The notes beneath the pieces are model-generated. The model was given only the letters and a program-made list of their open reading frames with translations, searched no databases and was not told the DNA's origin. Positions 17,306 through 26,813 of a stretch of DNA of 43,815 nt are shown here, piece by piece (positions within the stretch are counted from its first letter, which is position 1; each line of letters opens with the position of its first letter). A program made the translations under genes and the position numbers. The stretch comes from Desulfobacterales bacterium GWB2_56_26 (GTDB lineage: Bacteria > Desulfobacterota > Desulfobulbia > Desulfobulbales > Desulfocapsaceae), in NCBI GenBank assembly GCA_001799365.1, contig MGTI01000014.1, forward strand, positions 1 through 43,815. The letters run 5' to 3'.

Positions 17306-18531
17306 ATGTTTGAATGGTTCATCGGCCTGAGATATCTCAAGGCCAAACACCGGCACGGCTTCATCTCGCTGATTTCGCTTATTTCAGTGGCCGGCATCAC
17401 CGTCGGGGTCATTGCCCTCATCATCGTGCAGGCCGTTTACTCCGGCTTCACCGAAGGGTTGCGCGATCAAATCCTCGGGGTGAATTCCCATATCATCGTC
17501 CAGCGGCTGGGAGGAACCATCGGCAATTACGAACTGGCCCGCGAGCGCATCCTCACCGTTCGGGGTGTGACCGGCGCCACCCCCTACCTCTATGCCCAGA
17601 CCCTCCTCAGCAGTTCGGGCGGCGGCAACGGCGTGGTGCTCCGCGGCATGGATCCCGCCACCGCCGAAAATGTCGTGGGTCTTGCAAAGCAGATGACGAA
17701 AGGCTCAATCCATGACCTCACCGAGCCGGAGAGCGAGCGGGTGCCGAATATCATCCTGGGCAAGAATCTGGCAAACGACCTCAAGGTAACTGTGGACGAC
17801 CGGATCCGGCTTATCTCTCCGGGCGGGCCGCTCACGCCAATGGGCATTATCCCGAAGATCAAGACCTGCCGGGTGTCCGGGATTTTCGAGACGGGCATGT
17901 TCGAGTACGATTCAACGCTTGCCTACATGGCGCTCAGTGAAGTCCAGCACTTCCTTGACATAGGCGACATGGTGCACGGCATCGAGGTCACGGTTGCCCG
18001 GGATGAACTCAACCGGGCCGACCAGGTAGCCGCCCGGATTGCAGAAGCCTTGGGGCCCGGCTTTATCGCTAAAGACTGGATGATGATGAATCGCAACCTG
18101 TTCGCCGCCTTCAAGCTTGAAAAAATCGGCATGTTCATCGCCATGGCCCTCATCATTCTTGTTGCGGCGTTGAACATCATCAGCGCGCTCGTCATGGTGG
18201 TCATGGAAAAAAGCAAGGATATCGCCATCTTGAAATCGATGGGCGCCACAGCCGGTTCCATAATGAAGATCTTTTTCCTGCAGGGGCTGGTCATCGCCAT
18301 CACCGGCACGACGCTCGGAGTCGCGGGGGGATTGGGTCTTTGCGAACTGCTCTCGCGCTACCAGTTCATCGAGCTGCCTTCCAACGTCTACCCGATGACC
18401 ACGCTGCCGATCAAGGTGCTGCCGGAGGATGTGCTGATCATCGCCGTCTGCTCCATCGTCATTACGCTGCTCGCGACCCTTTATCCTTCCTGGAAGGCCT
18501 CGACCGTCCATCCGGCGGAGGTGCTCTCCTG

Positions 18532-18532
<1 letters not shown>
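17306..18532 (+). CDS. lolC: Lipoprotein-releasing ABC transporter permease, LolC/LolE family
   Basis: FEWFIGLRYLKAKHRHGFISLISLISVAGITVGVIALI; FtsX-like C-terminus; coupled to lolD. Confidence 0.93.
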
Positions 18533-19196
<664 letters not shown>

Positions 19197-19200
<4 letters not shown>

Positions 19201-19255
19201 GGACGAAAATGTTTCGCCCGTGCACTGGGAAGGGCGAAAGATTTTTCGCCCCTAC
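19197..19255. repeat. REP family A, head-to-head pair (GTAG-GGACGAAAATGTTTCGCCC ... GGGCGAAAGATTTTTCGCCC-CTAC)
   Basis: GTAG-headed palindromes in inverted orientation; the first head overlaps the lolD TAG stop. Confidence 0.75.
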
Positions 19256-19325
19256 GATCCATATCGGGAATTTGTGGAGTAAAATTCAAAAATCGGGATG
19301 CACACGTAACGCTGCAAACTGAACT

Positions 19326-21557
19326 ATGGCCAAGAATCTTCTCCAGCTGTTGTTTCATCCCAATCCCCTGAAAGCCGGACTGCTCTCCATCCTCGCCTGC
19401 TGCCTCCTCTGGAAATCCTTCGAATACGAGAAACCGGCCTTCTTTTCAGCCATCGATGCCAAAATCGTCGATACCATGTTCCTGATAAGGGGGGCGCAGG
19501 AGACCAGCGGCTCGGTGATCATCGTCGACATCGACGAGGCGAGCCTGAAGGAACACGGCCAATGGCCGTGGCCGCGAAATATCGTCGCCGACCTCACCCG
19601 CCGGATCTACGACGCCGGCGCTTTGGTCATCGGTTTCGATATCCTTTTTGCCGAAAAAGACCGGACGTCCCCCGCGGTTTTGTTCAACCGTTACCGAGAC
19701 CTTCTCGGCGACTGCGATGAACAGCTCCTGCAGACGGTCGGGGCGATCAGCGAGTACAACCATGACCGGCTGCTCGGTGACGCCATCGCCTCCGGGACCA
19801 GTGTGCTCAGCTACATGTTTTTGTTGCGGGAAGACTCCCTCAAAAACCCCGGCGCGACTCCCTTTCCCACCCCGAACATCACCATCGACAGTGAAGAAGC
19901 CGGATTCCCCGATCTGAAACTCATTTCCGCCTATCGTTCGATCATCAATATCCCCGAGGTGGCCACCGCCTCGTCGGAAGGTTTTTTCAACGTCTTCCCC
20001 GATCAGAGCGGCACGGTCCGCAAGGTGCCGCTGTTCATGATGATGGACGACATCCCCTACCCTTCGCTTGCCTTCGAAATGGTCCGGCTGGTCAAAAATG
20101 AAGAAGACGTTCAGCTGCATCTCAGCGCCATCGGCAGCAAAAACCAGCGAACCCTGCTCGGGGTGTCCATGGGGCAATCCTTTACCCGAACCGACGACCT
20201 GGGCCAGTTGACCGTCAATTTCCGCGGCCCCTATAACACCTTCCCCTACCTGTCCGCCGCCGACGTCCTGAAAGGTATCGGCACCGAACGGCTGAACGGC
20301 AAATACGTGCTGATCGGTTCTTCCGCCTCGGCACTCATGGATCTGGTCGCCACCCCGTTTTCATCGAGGTCGCCGGGGGTCGAGGTGCATGCCAATATCA
20401 TCGACAATCTGATCAAAAACGATGCTATGGTCTGGGAGAATTACACGGAAATCGGCTTGACCTATTTCATTATCATCATTGCCGGTCTGCTAATGGTCGT
20501 CTCCCTGGTTTACCTGGGACCATTCCTCGGCTTCGCCACTGGACTTGCCATCATGTTCGCCATCGTCGCCGGCAACTATCATTTTCTGTTTCAGAAGCAG
20601 CAACTCCTGGGCATCTCGTATATCCTCGCCTCGCTTCTGGCCGTCTTCATGACCGTTTCGATGTTCAATTACCTGTTCGAGGGCCGACGGCGCCTCTTTA
20701 TCAGGCGGGCCTTTTCCCACTACGTCTCCCCGTCGGTGGTCAATGAACTGCTGAAAAATCCCGAACGGCTCAACCTTTCCGTCGAGAGCCGGGAAGTCAC
20801 CATTCTCTTCTGCGATATCAGGAATTTTACAACACTCTCCGAAGTCACGCCTGTCGCCGAACTCGGCCAGTTTCTGAACACCTACTTCTCCCTCCTGACC
20901 GACATAATTACCAAACATAACGGCATGGTGGACAAATATATCGGCGATGCCATCATGGCGGTGTGGGGAACACCCCTCGACGACAAGGATCATGCCGAGA
21001 GTGCGGTACGGGCGGCACTCGAGATGATCTCGACCATCAGAGAACGCGGGGATCAGTTTAAGCTTGCCGGGCAGACCATCGAGATCGGCATCGGCATCAA
21101 TACCGGGATGGTCAGCGCCGGGAATTTCGGCAGCAGCAAACGTTTCGACTACACGGTCCTGGGCGACAACGTCAACCTTGCCTCAAGGATCGAGGGACTC
21201 ACCAAGTTCTATCGTTTGAAGATCCTGATCAGTGAGTTCACCCGCAAAAAACTCGCGCCCGATTACTGCTGCCGATTCGTCGATACGGTGATGGTCAAGG
21301 GTAGGAACAAACCAGTCAATCTCTTTGAGCCGCTGGGAGAGGTCGAAAACGCCGGCGAAAAGAGTGCGAAGCATGAGTCGTACGAAACGGCCCTGCTCCT
21401 GTTCAAATCCAGGCGGTTTGTCGAGGCACAGGACCTCTTTGCCCGCCTCTATGCGGAAAATCCCGAGAAGATTTACCAGATCTATCTGGAACGGTGCCGA
21501 AACTTTGCCGAGAATCCCCCGCCGCCGGAGTGGCAGGGGGTGCACGATCATAATTGA
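19326..21557 (+). CDS. CHASE2 domain adenylate/guanylate cyclase (class III)
   Basis: N-terminal TM plus CHASE2 (VIIVDIDEASLKEHGQWPWPR), three TM, cyclase core ILFCDIRNFTTLSE...DKYIGDAIMAVWGTP...FDYTVLGDNVNLASRIEGLTK. Confidence 0.95.
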   Translation: MAKNLLQLLFHPNPLKAGLLSILACCLLWKSFEYEKPAFFSAIDAKIVDTMFLIRGAQETSGSVIIVDIDEASLKEHGQWPWPRNIVADLTRRIYDAGALVIGFDILFAEKDRTSPAVLFNRYRDLLGDCDEQLLQTVGAISEYNHDRLLGDAIASGTSVLSYMFLLREDSLKNPGATPFPTPNITIDSEEAGFPDLKLISAYRSIINIPEVATASSEGFFNVFPDQSGTVRKVPLFMMMDDIPYPSLAFEMVRLVKNEEDVQLHLSAIGSKNQRTLLGVSMGQSFTRTDDLGQLTVNFRGPYNTFPYLSAADVLKGIGTERLNGKYVLIGSSASALMDLVATPFSSRSPGVEVHANIIDNLIKNDAMVWENYTEIGLTYFIIIIAGLLMVVSLVYLGPFLGFATGLAIMFAIVAGNYHFLFQKQQLLGISYILASLLAVFMTVSMFNYLFEGRRRLFIRRAFSHYVSPSVVNELLKNPERLNLSVESREVTILFCDIRNFTTLSEVTPVAELGQFLNTYFSLLTDIITKHNGMVDKYIGDAIMAVWGTPLDDKDHAESAVRAALEMISTIRERGDQFKLAGQTIEIGIGINTGMVSAGNFGSSKRFDYTVLGDNVNLASRIEGLTKFYRLKILISEFTRKKLAPDYCCRFVDTVMVKGRNKPVNLFEPLGEVENAGEKSAKHESYETALLLFKSRRFVEAQDLFARLYAENPEKIYQIYLERCRNFAENPPPPEWQGVHDHN

Positions 21558-21579
21558 AGCCAAAGAGAAATGACGTTTT

Positions 21580-21699
21580 CGTAGGGTGCGCCGTGCGCAC
21601 CGTTGGACGCGGCGATGGATGTTTGTAAGGAAGGGGAACGGTATTTGAGATTGTTTTCGGGCATCCGGTATGATTTCGGTGCGCACGGCGCACCCTACG
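21580..21699. repeat. REP family B inverted pair
   Basis: CGTAGGGTGCGCCGTGCGCACCG ... CGGTGCGCACGGCGCACCCTACG, perfect 23-bp inverted arms about 75 bp apart; each arm is GTAG + GGTGCGC-CGT-GCGCACC. Confidence 0.8.
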
Positions 21700-21711
21700 C
21701 TCGCCTGCAGG

Positions 21712-22596
21712 CTACTCGATAATGGTGGAGCCCATGATCGCCTTGTTGCCGGTCCCGACCGAGACATTGGCGGAATTCTTGATCGTCGCGCGATTGACCA
21801 CTGTCCCTTTCACTTCCGAATTCTCGATTTTGATCGAGCCCATATGGGCTTCATTGTTGGTGCCCACGGCCACGTTGACAGAGTTGCTGATCGTTGCCTG
21901 ATTGACAATGTTGGCGTTCGGCCCAATGGTCGAGCCCCCGGAAGTGACATCGTTGTCGATCGACGCACCGCTCTCGATGGGGTAAATCTCGGAAGCATCG
22001 AAATGGCGGGCTGCGGCTGGCGCACTGTTGGCATCGGCGACGGTGGTGCCGAGACCCGCCTGAAGAAGGGCCACCGAGCCTTTATTATTGGTGACATCGA
22101 TGCCCTTGCCGCTCAGCAGGTAGACCGAGAGCTTCTTGCCCGACACGCTGCCCGCATAGGCAGACCCTCTGATGCCGATGGAGGCCGCGGGAGTCTTGGC
22201 GACAAACGATTCCGGATTGGATTTGGTGATCTTGCCGCCGATGATCCGGAACAGCCCTTCGTTGATGGTCACCTTGAATTTCCCCTGCTTCTGCTCCTTC
22301 GACCAATTGTAATCGATAAGCTTGATCCGGCTCTTCTCACCGAGAGTGACGATGGTATCGTCCTGAAAGACGAGCTTTACCCGGCCCTTCTCCTCTGTCA
22401 CGATGAGATCGTCGATCGCTACCGGATCCTTGATCTTGAGGCTTCTGGTCACGCCCTGGGAATTTATCGCATACACCTCCCCCCGCACCGCCGAGATGTA
22501 ACCCGCCGGTTGTTGTTCCGCGAGGACATAAGTCCAACCACATACTATGAAAATCCCTATGGCCAGTACACTTCGTGCAAGCATGATTCCCACCAT
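21712..22596 (-). CDS. FecR domain protein with C-terminal tandem repeats
   Basis: Signal peptide; FecR-like LKIKDPVAIDDLIVTEEKGRVKLVFQDDTIVTLGEKSRIKL...GLFRIIGGKITKSNPESFVAKTPAASIGIRG; two C-terminal about 35-aa repeats. Confidence 0.9.
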   Translation of the reverse strand: MVGIMLARSVLAIGIFIVCGWTYVLAEQQPAGYISAVRGEVYAINSQGVTRSLKIKDPVAIDDLIVTEEKGRVKLVFQDDTIVTLGEKSRIKLIDYNWSKEQKQGKFKVTINEGLFRIIGGKITKSNPESFVAKTPAASIGIRGSAYAGSVSGKKLSVYLLSGKGIDVTNNKGSVALLQAGLGTTVADANSAPAAARHFDASEIYPIESGASIDNDVTSGGSTIGPNANIVNQATISNSVNVAVGTNNEAHMGSIKIENSEVKGTVVNRATIKNSANVSVGTGNKAIMGSTIIE

Positions 22597-22869
22597 TTTT
22601 CGGAGCTGCTATGAGTGCCGATAACGCCTTACATATTGTATTTTATTTTATGGGCAACGAAATTCAGTAGCAAGGAAATAGTGTCGAAGCCCGCAACATA
22701 GAGCCTTCGATGCCCCTGCAATTTCCGTGAGGGTCCTTCTAAGATGGAAATAGGGAGAAATATCATAGAAAGGCGAATAATTTTTATTCAAGACTAAACT
22801 ATTTCTGATTTTTGCTATACACTCTTTTCCGGTTCCGGTGCGCATGTTCTTGCCGGCGCCGGATATACT

Positions 22870-25776
22870 TTGGGCCAAAACCTCTTCGGCGTACCCATGA
22901 ATTCTTCCGACCAACAAACGCATTCGCCGCAATTGACGCGGAATTTTCACCGATACAGATCCATCGCGGTGGCCGTCACCTTCGGTCTCATCCTGACCTG
23001 CGCACTCTTTTCGGCCATATCGATCGTCTCTCTGCTCGGTTTCAGGAATTTGCACCACGCCCTGACCCACATATCGGGAAAGCTTGCCGAGGAAGTCCGG
23101 CCGGCAGGTACCACCGCCGGAAACCACGGAGAAAGCGAGCCCAATGTGTGGGAAAAGGTAGGATTACGCTCTGCCGATTCCGCCGGCGTGCTTCCGGAGC
23201 TTGCCCGGCAGGCCGAAAAACTCGCCAAACATGCCGAGCAGCACATCAAGATTCTTGCAACCCTCTTTGTCCTGTCGCTGCTCCTGGCCCTTGCCTTTTT
23301 CTTCTATTTCCGGTGCAATCTCATCGCCCGGCTCACCCGTCTCAACCAGACAGTGCTTGCCATGGTCGAGGGGCAAAACCGGCAGATCATCGACACCGGG
23401 TGCGATGAAATCAGTGCCATCGCCAGCTCGATCAATTTTTTTTCGGCGGAGCTTTACAAGGCGAAAGCGGCAGCGGAAAGATCGGCGATCACCAAGTCGC
23501 AGTTCCTGGCCCATATGAGTCACGAGATACGAACGCCGATGAACGCCATCCTCGGTTTCTCCGACCTGGCGCTGCAGACAGACAATCCCTCGGATCATTT
23601 CGATTATCTCGGCAAAATCAACACCGCTTCCTATTCCCTGCTCGGCATCATCAATGCAATTCTCGACCTGTCGAAAATCGAGGCGGGCAAGCTCACGGTG
23701 GAAAACGTCGACTTCGATCTCCGCGAACTGCTGGAGAAACTGGCCACGCTGATCAGCCTCAGATGCGAGGAATCGGGAATCGAATTCTATTTCAACATCG
23801 CCCCGGAAACCCCTTTTGCCCTCAGAGGCGACGCCCTTCGCCTCAGCCAGGTCCTGACCAATCTGATAACCAACGCCTTCAAGTTTACCGAGAGCGGCTA
23901 TATTATCCTGCACATTTCCCCCGATCCGGGCCGCCTAATCGGAAGTGATCGGGTAATTTTACGTTTTTCCGTGCAAGACACCGGCACCGGCATCACCAAG
24001 GAACAGGAAGAGAACCTCTTTCAGCCGTTCACTCAGGCGGACTCCTCCATCACCCGCAAATTCGGCGGGACGGGCCTGGGACTCACCATCTGCAAGAGCC
24101 TCGTTGCGATCATGAACGGCAGCATCTGGCTTGAAAGAAACGACACCCCCGGCAGCACGTTCTGCTTCACCGTCCCCTTTGCCCGCAAGGAGGGTCACGA
24201 CCGCGATTTTTACTCGGCCCCCGGGATGGTTGCAGGCAAGAGGATGATCGTCATGTCTGAAAGGCCGCAAAAGGCGAGTGAACTCTCCTACCAGCTGGCC
24301 GCCTTCGGGATCGAAGTCTGCCAGGCGCTGACGGTGCAGGAGGTTGTCTCCGCCCTCTGCGAGCAGCCACTCCAGAACCCCTACGAAATCGTGATTGTCG
24401 ATTGCGAGATCTATTCGCAGCGCTGGCTGGAGATTCCGGGAAAAATCAAAGCGGCCGCAGCGGCAGCTGTTGCCCCCGCCCTGATTCTCACCGGCATGCA
24501 GCGATTGTCGACCCACTTTTCCGCCCACAATATAAACGGCTGCGACTATTTTCTCGCCAAACCCATAACGCCCGCCAGGCTGCTCGACGCGATCCTCACC
24601 GTCCTCGGCGCGGATAATCCGGACCCGGTCGCATCCTTGGACAAACGCTCGGCGGCCCCGTTGCCGTCGTTTGATCACCTCCTGGGGAATCGTGTACTGC
24701 TCGCGGAAGACAACAAGATCAATCAGCAGATCACCCTCGGTTTTCTCGATTTTGCCGGACTTGCCACGACCATTGTCCAAAACGGAGCCGAGGCGGTGGA
24801 ACTGCTCGAACGGGAAGGGACGTCCTTCGACCTGGTACTGATGGATATCCAGATGCCGGTCATGGACGGCTACAGTGCCACCGAGGCGATACGAAAGATG
24901 GCCGCACCGACCGGCAAGATTCCGATCATCGCCCTGACCGCCCACGCCATGCAGGAGGAAAAACAGAAATGTCTCGACCGGGGGATGAACGACTACATCA
25001 CCAAACCCATCAACCCCGAGCAGCTGTTTGCCACCCTCGGCAGATACCTTCCCTGCCGCCCCCCTGCTCTGAGGCGGCCGGCAAAACCGCAAGAACCGGA
25101 GGGTCTGCCGGAGGAACTGGCTGCCGGCCGGCACGGGATCGACATGAAAGCGGGTCTTGCCCGCACCATGGGCAATCCCACGCTCTATCTCGATCTGCTG
25201 GCAACCTTCGTCGAAAGATATCGGTCCTATCCGGAGATCATGCGGGAAGAATTCAAGAAACTCTCGTTCGATCAGGCCCGCCGGATGATCCATACCCTCA
25301 AAGGCGTGAGCGGTAATCTGGCGATGAATACCCTCTATGCCCAATGCGTCCAGCTGGAAGTATCGCTCAAACGAAAAAAGATAAACGAATGCAACATTCT
25401 CTTTGACGATCTTGAAAGGGAGCTCGAAAATATCTGCGGCTTTCTCCGGCAATATCTTGACAGATACCGAAATTCCGTATCGAATAGAGCGCTGATGCGG
25501 GAAGAATTCCCCGTCGATTCCGAGGACAAGAATTCGCTGTTGCAAGGTCTGGCTCATTCTTTACAGAACAACAGCTCAAGGGCCTTGAAACAGATCAACC
25601 GTCTACGTTCGTATCTGGAACCGGAAGATAAGATTGTTTTTGCAAGAATCGAAAAGTATATCAACGACCTGGATTTCGAAACAGCACGAACACTCCTGAT
25701 CCAGTGGCAAGACTCGATCCGGAAAGAGGAGCGCGAAACTCATTCATGCAAGACGAATGTACGCCAAAGATCCTGA
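22870..25776 (+). CDS. Hybrid sensor histidine kinase (TM sensor, HisKA, HATPase, pseudo-REC, REC, Hpt)
   Basis: FLAHMSHEIRTPMNAILGFSDLAL; NLITNAFKFT; GTGLGLTICKSLV; REC VLLAEDNKINQQ...DLVLMDIQMPVMDGYSATEAIR; Hpt RRMIHTLKGVSGNLA. Confidence 0.95.
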   Translation: MGQNLFGVPMNSSDQQTHSPQLTRNFHRYRSIAVAVTFGLILTCALFSAISIVSLLGFRNLHHALTHISGKLAEEVRPAGTTAGNHGESEPNVWEKVGLRSADSAGVLPELARQAEKLAKHAEQHIKILATLFVLSLLLALAFFFYFRCNLIARLTRLNQTVLAMVEGQNRQIIDTGCDEISAIASSINFFSAELYKAKAAAERSAITKSQFLAHMSHEIRTPMNAILGFSDLALQTDNPSDHFDYLGKINTASYSLLGIINAILDLSKIEAGKLTVENVDFDLRELLEKLATLISLRCEESGIEFYFNIAPETPFALRGDALRLSQVLTNLITNAFKFTESGYIILHISPDPGRLIGSDRVILRFSVQDTGTGITKEQEENLFQPFTQADSSITRKFGGTGLGLTICKSLVAIMNGSIWLERNDTPGSTFCFTVPFARKEGHDRDFYSAPGMVAGKRMIVMSERPQKASELSYQLAAFGIEVCQALTVQEVVSALCEQPLQNPYEIVIVDCEIYSQRWLEIPGKIKAAAAAAVAPALILTGMQRLSTHFSAHNINGCDYFLAKPITPARLLDAILTVLGADNPDPVASLDKRSAAPLPSFDHLLGNRVLLAEDNKINQQITLGFLDFAGLATTIVQNGAEAVELLEREGTSFDLVLMDIQMPVMDGYSATEAIRKMAAPTGKIPIIALTAHAMQEEKQKCLDRGMNDYITKPINPEQLFATLGRYLPCRPPALRRPAKPQEPEGLPEELAAGRHGIDMKAGLARTMGNPTLYLDLLATFVERYRSYPEIMREEFKKLSFDQARRMIHTLKGVSGNLAMNTLYAQCVQLEVSLKRKKINECNILFDDLERELENICGFLRQYLDRYRNSVSNRALMREEFPVDSEDKNSLLQGLAHSLQNNSSRALKQINRLRSYLEPEDKIVFARIEKYINDLDFETARTLLIQWQDSIRKEERETHSCKTNVRQRS

Positions 25777-26714
25777 TCATTGACGACAGTATCGAGCATA
25801 TCAAGATCCTGATCGGGCTGCTGGAAGACCTGTATGACATACACTTCGCCAAAAGCGGGGAGCAGGGACTGGAACTCTTATCCACCGCCAATCCCGATCT
25901 CATCCTCCTCGATATCGTGATGCCGGAGATGGACGGCTTCGAAGTGTGCCGGCGGATTAAGCAGCATGAAAAGTGGCAGGAAACACCGCTGATCTTCATC
26001 TCGGCCCAGGGTGAGGCGGGCGATGAGACCCGCGGGCTGAACCTGGGCGCCATCGATTATATCGCCAAGCCCTTCAATCCGGCGATTGTCAAGGCCAGGA
26101 TACGCAATCATCTGCAGTTGCGGGCGGCGATGCGGGAGTTGGAACGGCTCTACACTCTCGCCCTCGATGCCAATCCCCTCACCGGTCTGCCGGGCAATAA
26201 CTCCATCATCAAAAACATCGAGGCCAAGCTGCAGGCGGGCGACAGCTCCTGTGTCATCTATACCGATATCGATAATTTCAAGGCCTATAACGATAAATAC
26301 GGCTTTGCCCGCGGCGACGAGATCATCCGCTTCAGCGCAGGTCTTTTGAAGGCGGCGGTGGCTAAGTCAGGCTGTGCCGAGGCCTTTGTCGGCCACGTCG
26401 GCGGCGATGACTTCATCATGATTATCCCCGCCGAACACTGCCTGCTGGTGACCGAGGACATCATCCGTAATTTCGACAGGGACATCATCAACTTCTACAA
26501 CCGCCAGGACACCGACCGGCGGTGTATCCAGGCGACCGACCGGCGCGGCCGGCAGCAGATATTCCCCATCATGAGCATCAGCATCGCCGGGATCGATCTC
26601 AGCCACCGGCGATACTCCTCATACCTCGAGGTCAACGATGCCTGCGCCGAGATGAAAAAGGTGGCCAAGTCCACTCCCGGCAGCACCGTCTGTTTCGACC
26701 AGCGTACAACGTAG
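25746..26714 (+). CDS. Response regulator with degenerate GGDEF-like (GGDDF) output domain
   Basis: REC PKILIIDDSIEHIKILIGLLED...LILLDIVMPEMDGFEVCRRIK; output domain YTDIDNFKAYNDKYGFARGDEIIRF...HVGGDDFIMIIP; overlaps the kinase gene by 31 bp. Confidence 0.92.
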   Translation: MQDECTPKILIIDDSIEHIKILIGLLEDLYDIHFAKSGEQGLELLSTANPDLILLDIVMPEMDGFEVCRRIKQHEKWQETPLIFISAQGEAGDETRGLNLGAIDYIAKPFNPAIVKARIRNHLQLRAAMRELERLYTLALDANPLTGLPGNNSIIKNIEAKLQAGDSSCVIYTDIDNFKAYNDKYGFARGDEIIRFSAGLLKAAVAKSGCAEAFVGHVGGDDFIMIIPAEHCLLVTEDIIRNFDRDIINFYNRQDTDRRCIQATDRRGRQQIFPIMSISIAGIDLSHRRYSSYLEVNDACAEMKKVAKSTPGSTVCFDQRTT

Positions 26715-26813
26715 GGGCTCTTCTGGTTTTCATCCCTCAGGAGGGTTCGGGGCGGGCAAGGGCGAAAAATTCTTTCGCCCTTACATTGTCTGGCGAAAAA
26801 TTTTCGCCCCTAC
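26711..26813. repeat. REP family A cluster between convergent genes
   Basis: GTAGGGGC..., GGGCGAAAAATTCTTTCGCCCTTAC and GGCGAAAAATTTTCGCCCCTAC; heads at both ends overlap TAG stop codons of the two convergent genes. Confidence 0.7.

Noticed and set aside
23959-25557. 532-aa minus ORF opposite the hybrid kinase
   Set aside because: Shadow ORF of a well supported kinase gene.
25746-26714. Calling the RR output domain an active diguanylate cyclase
   Set aside because: The motif is GGDDF, not GG(D/E)EF, so activity cannot be assumed.
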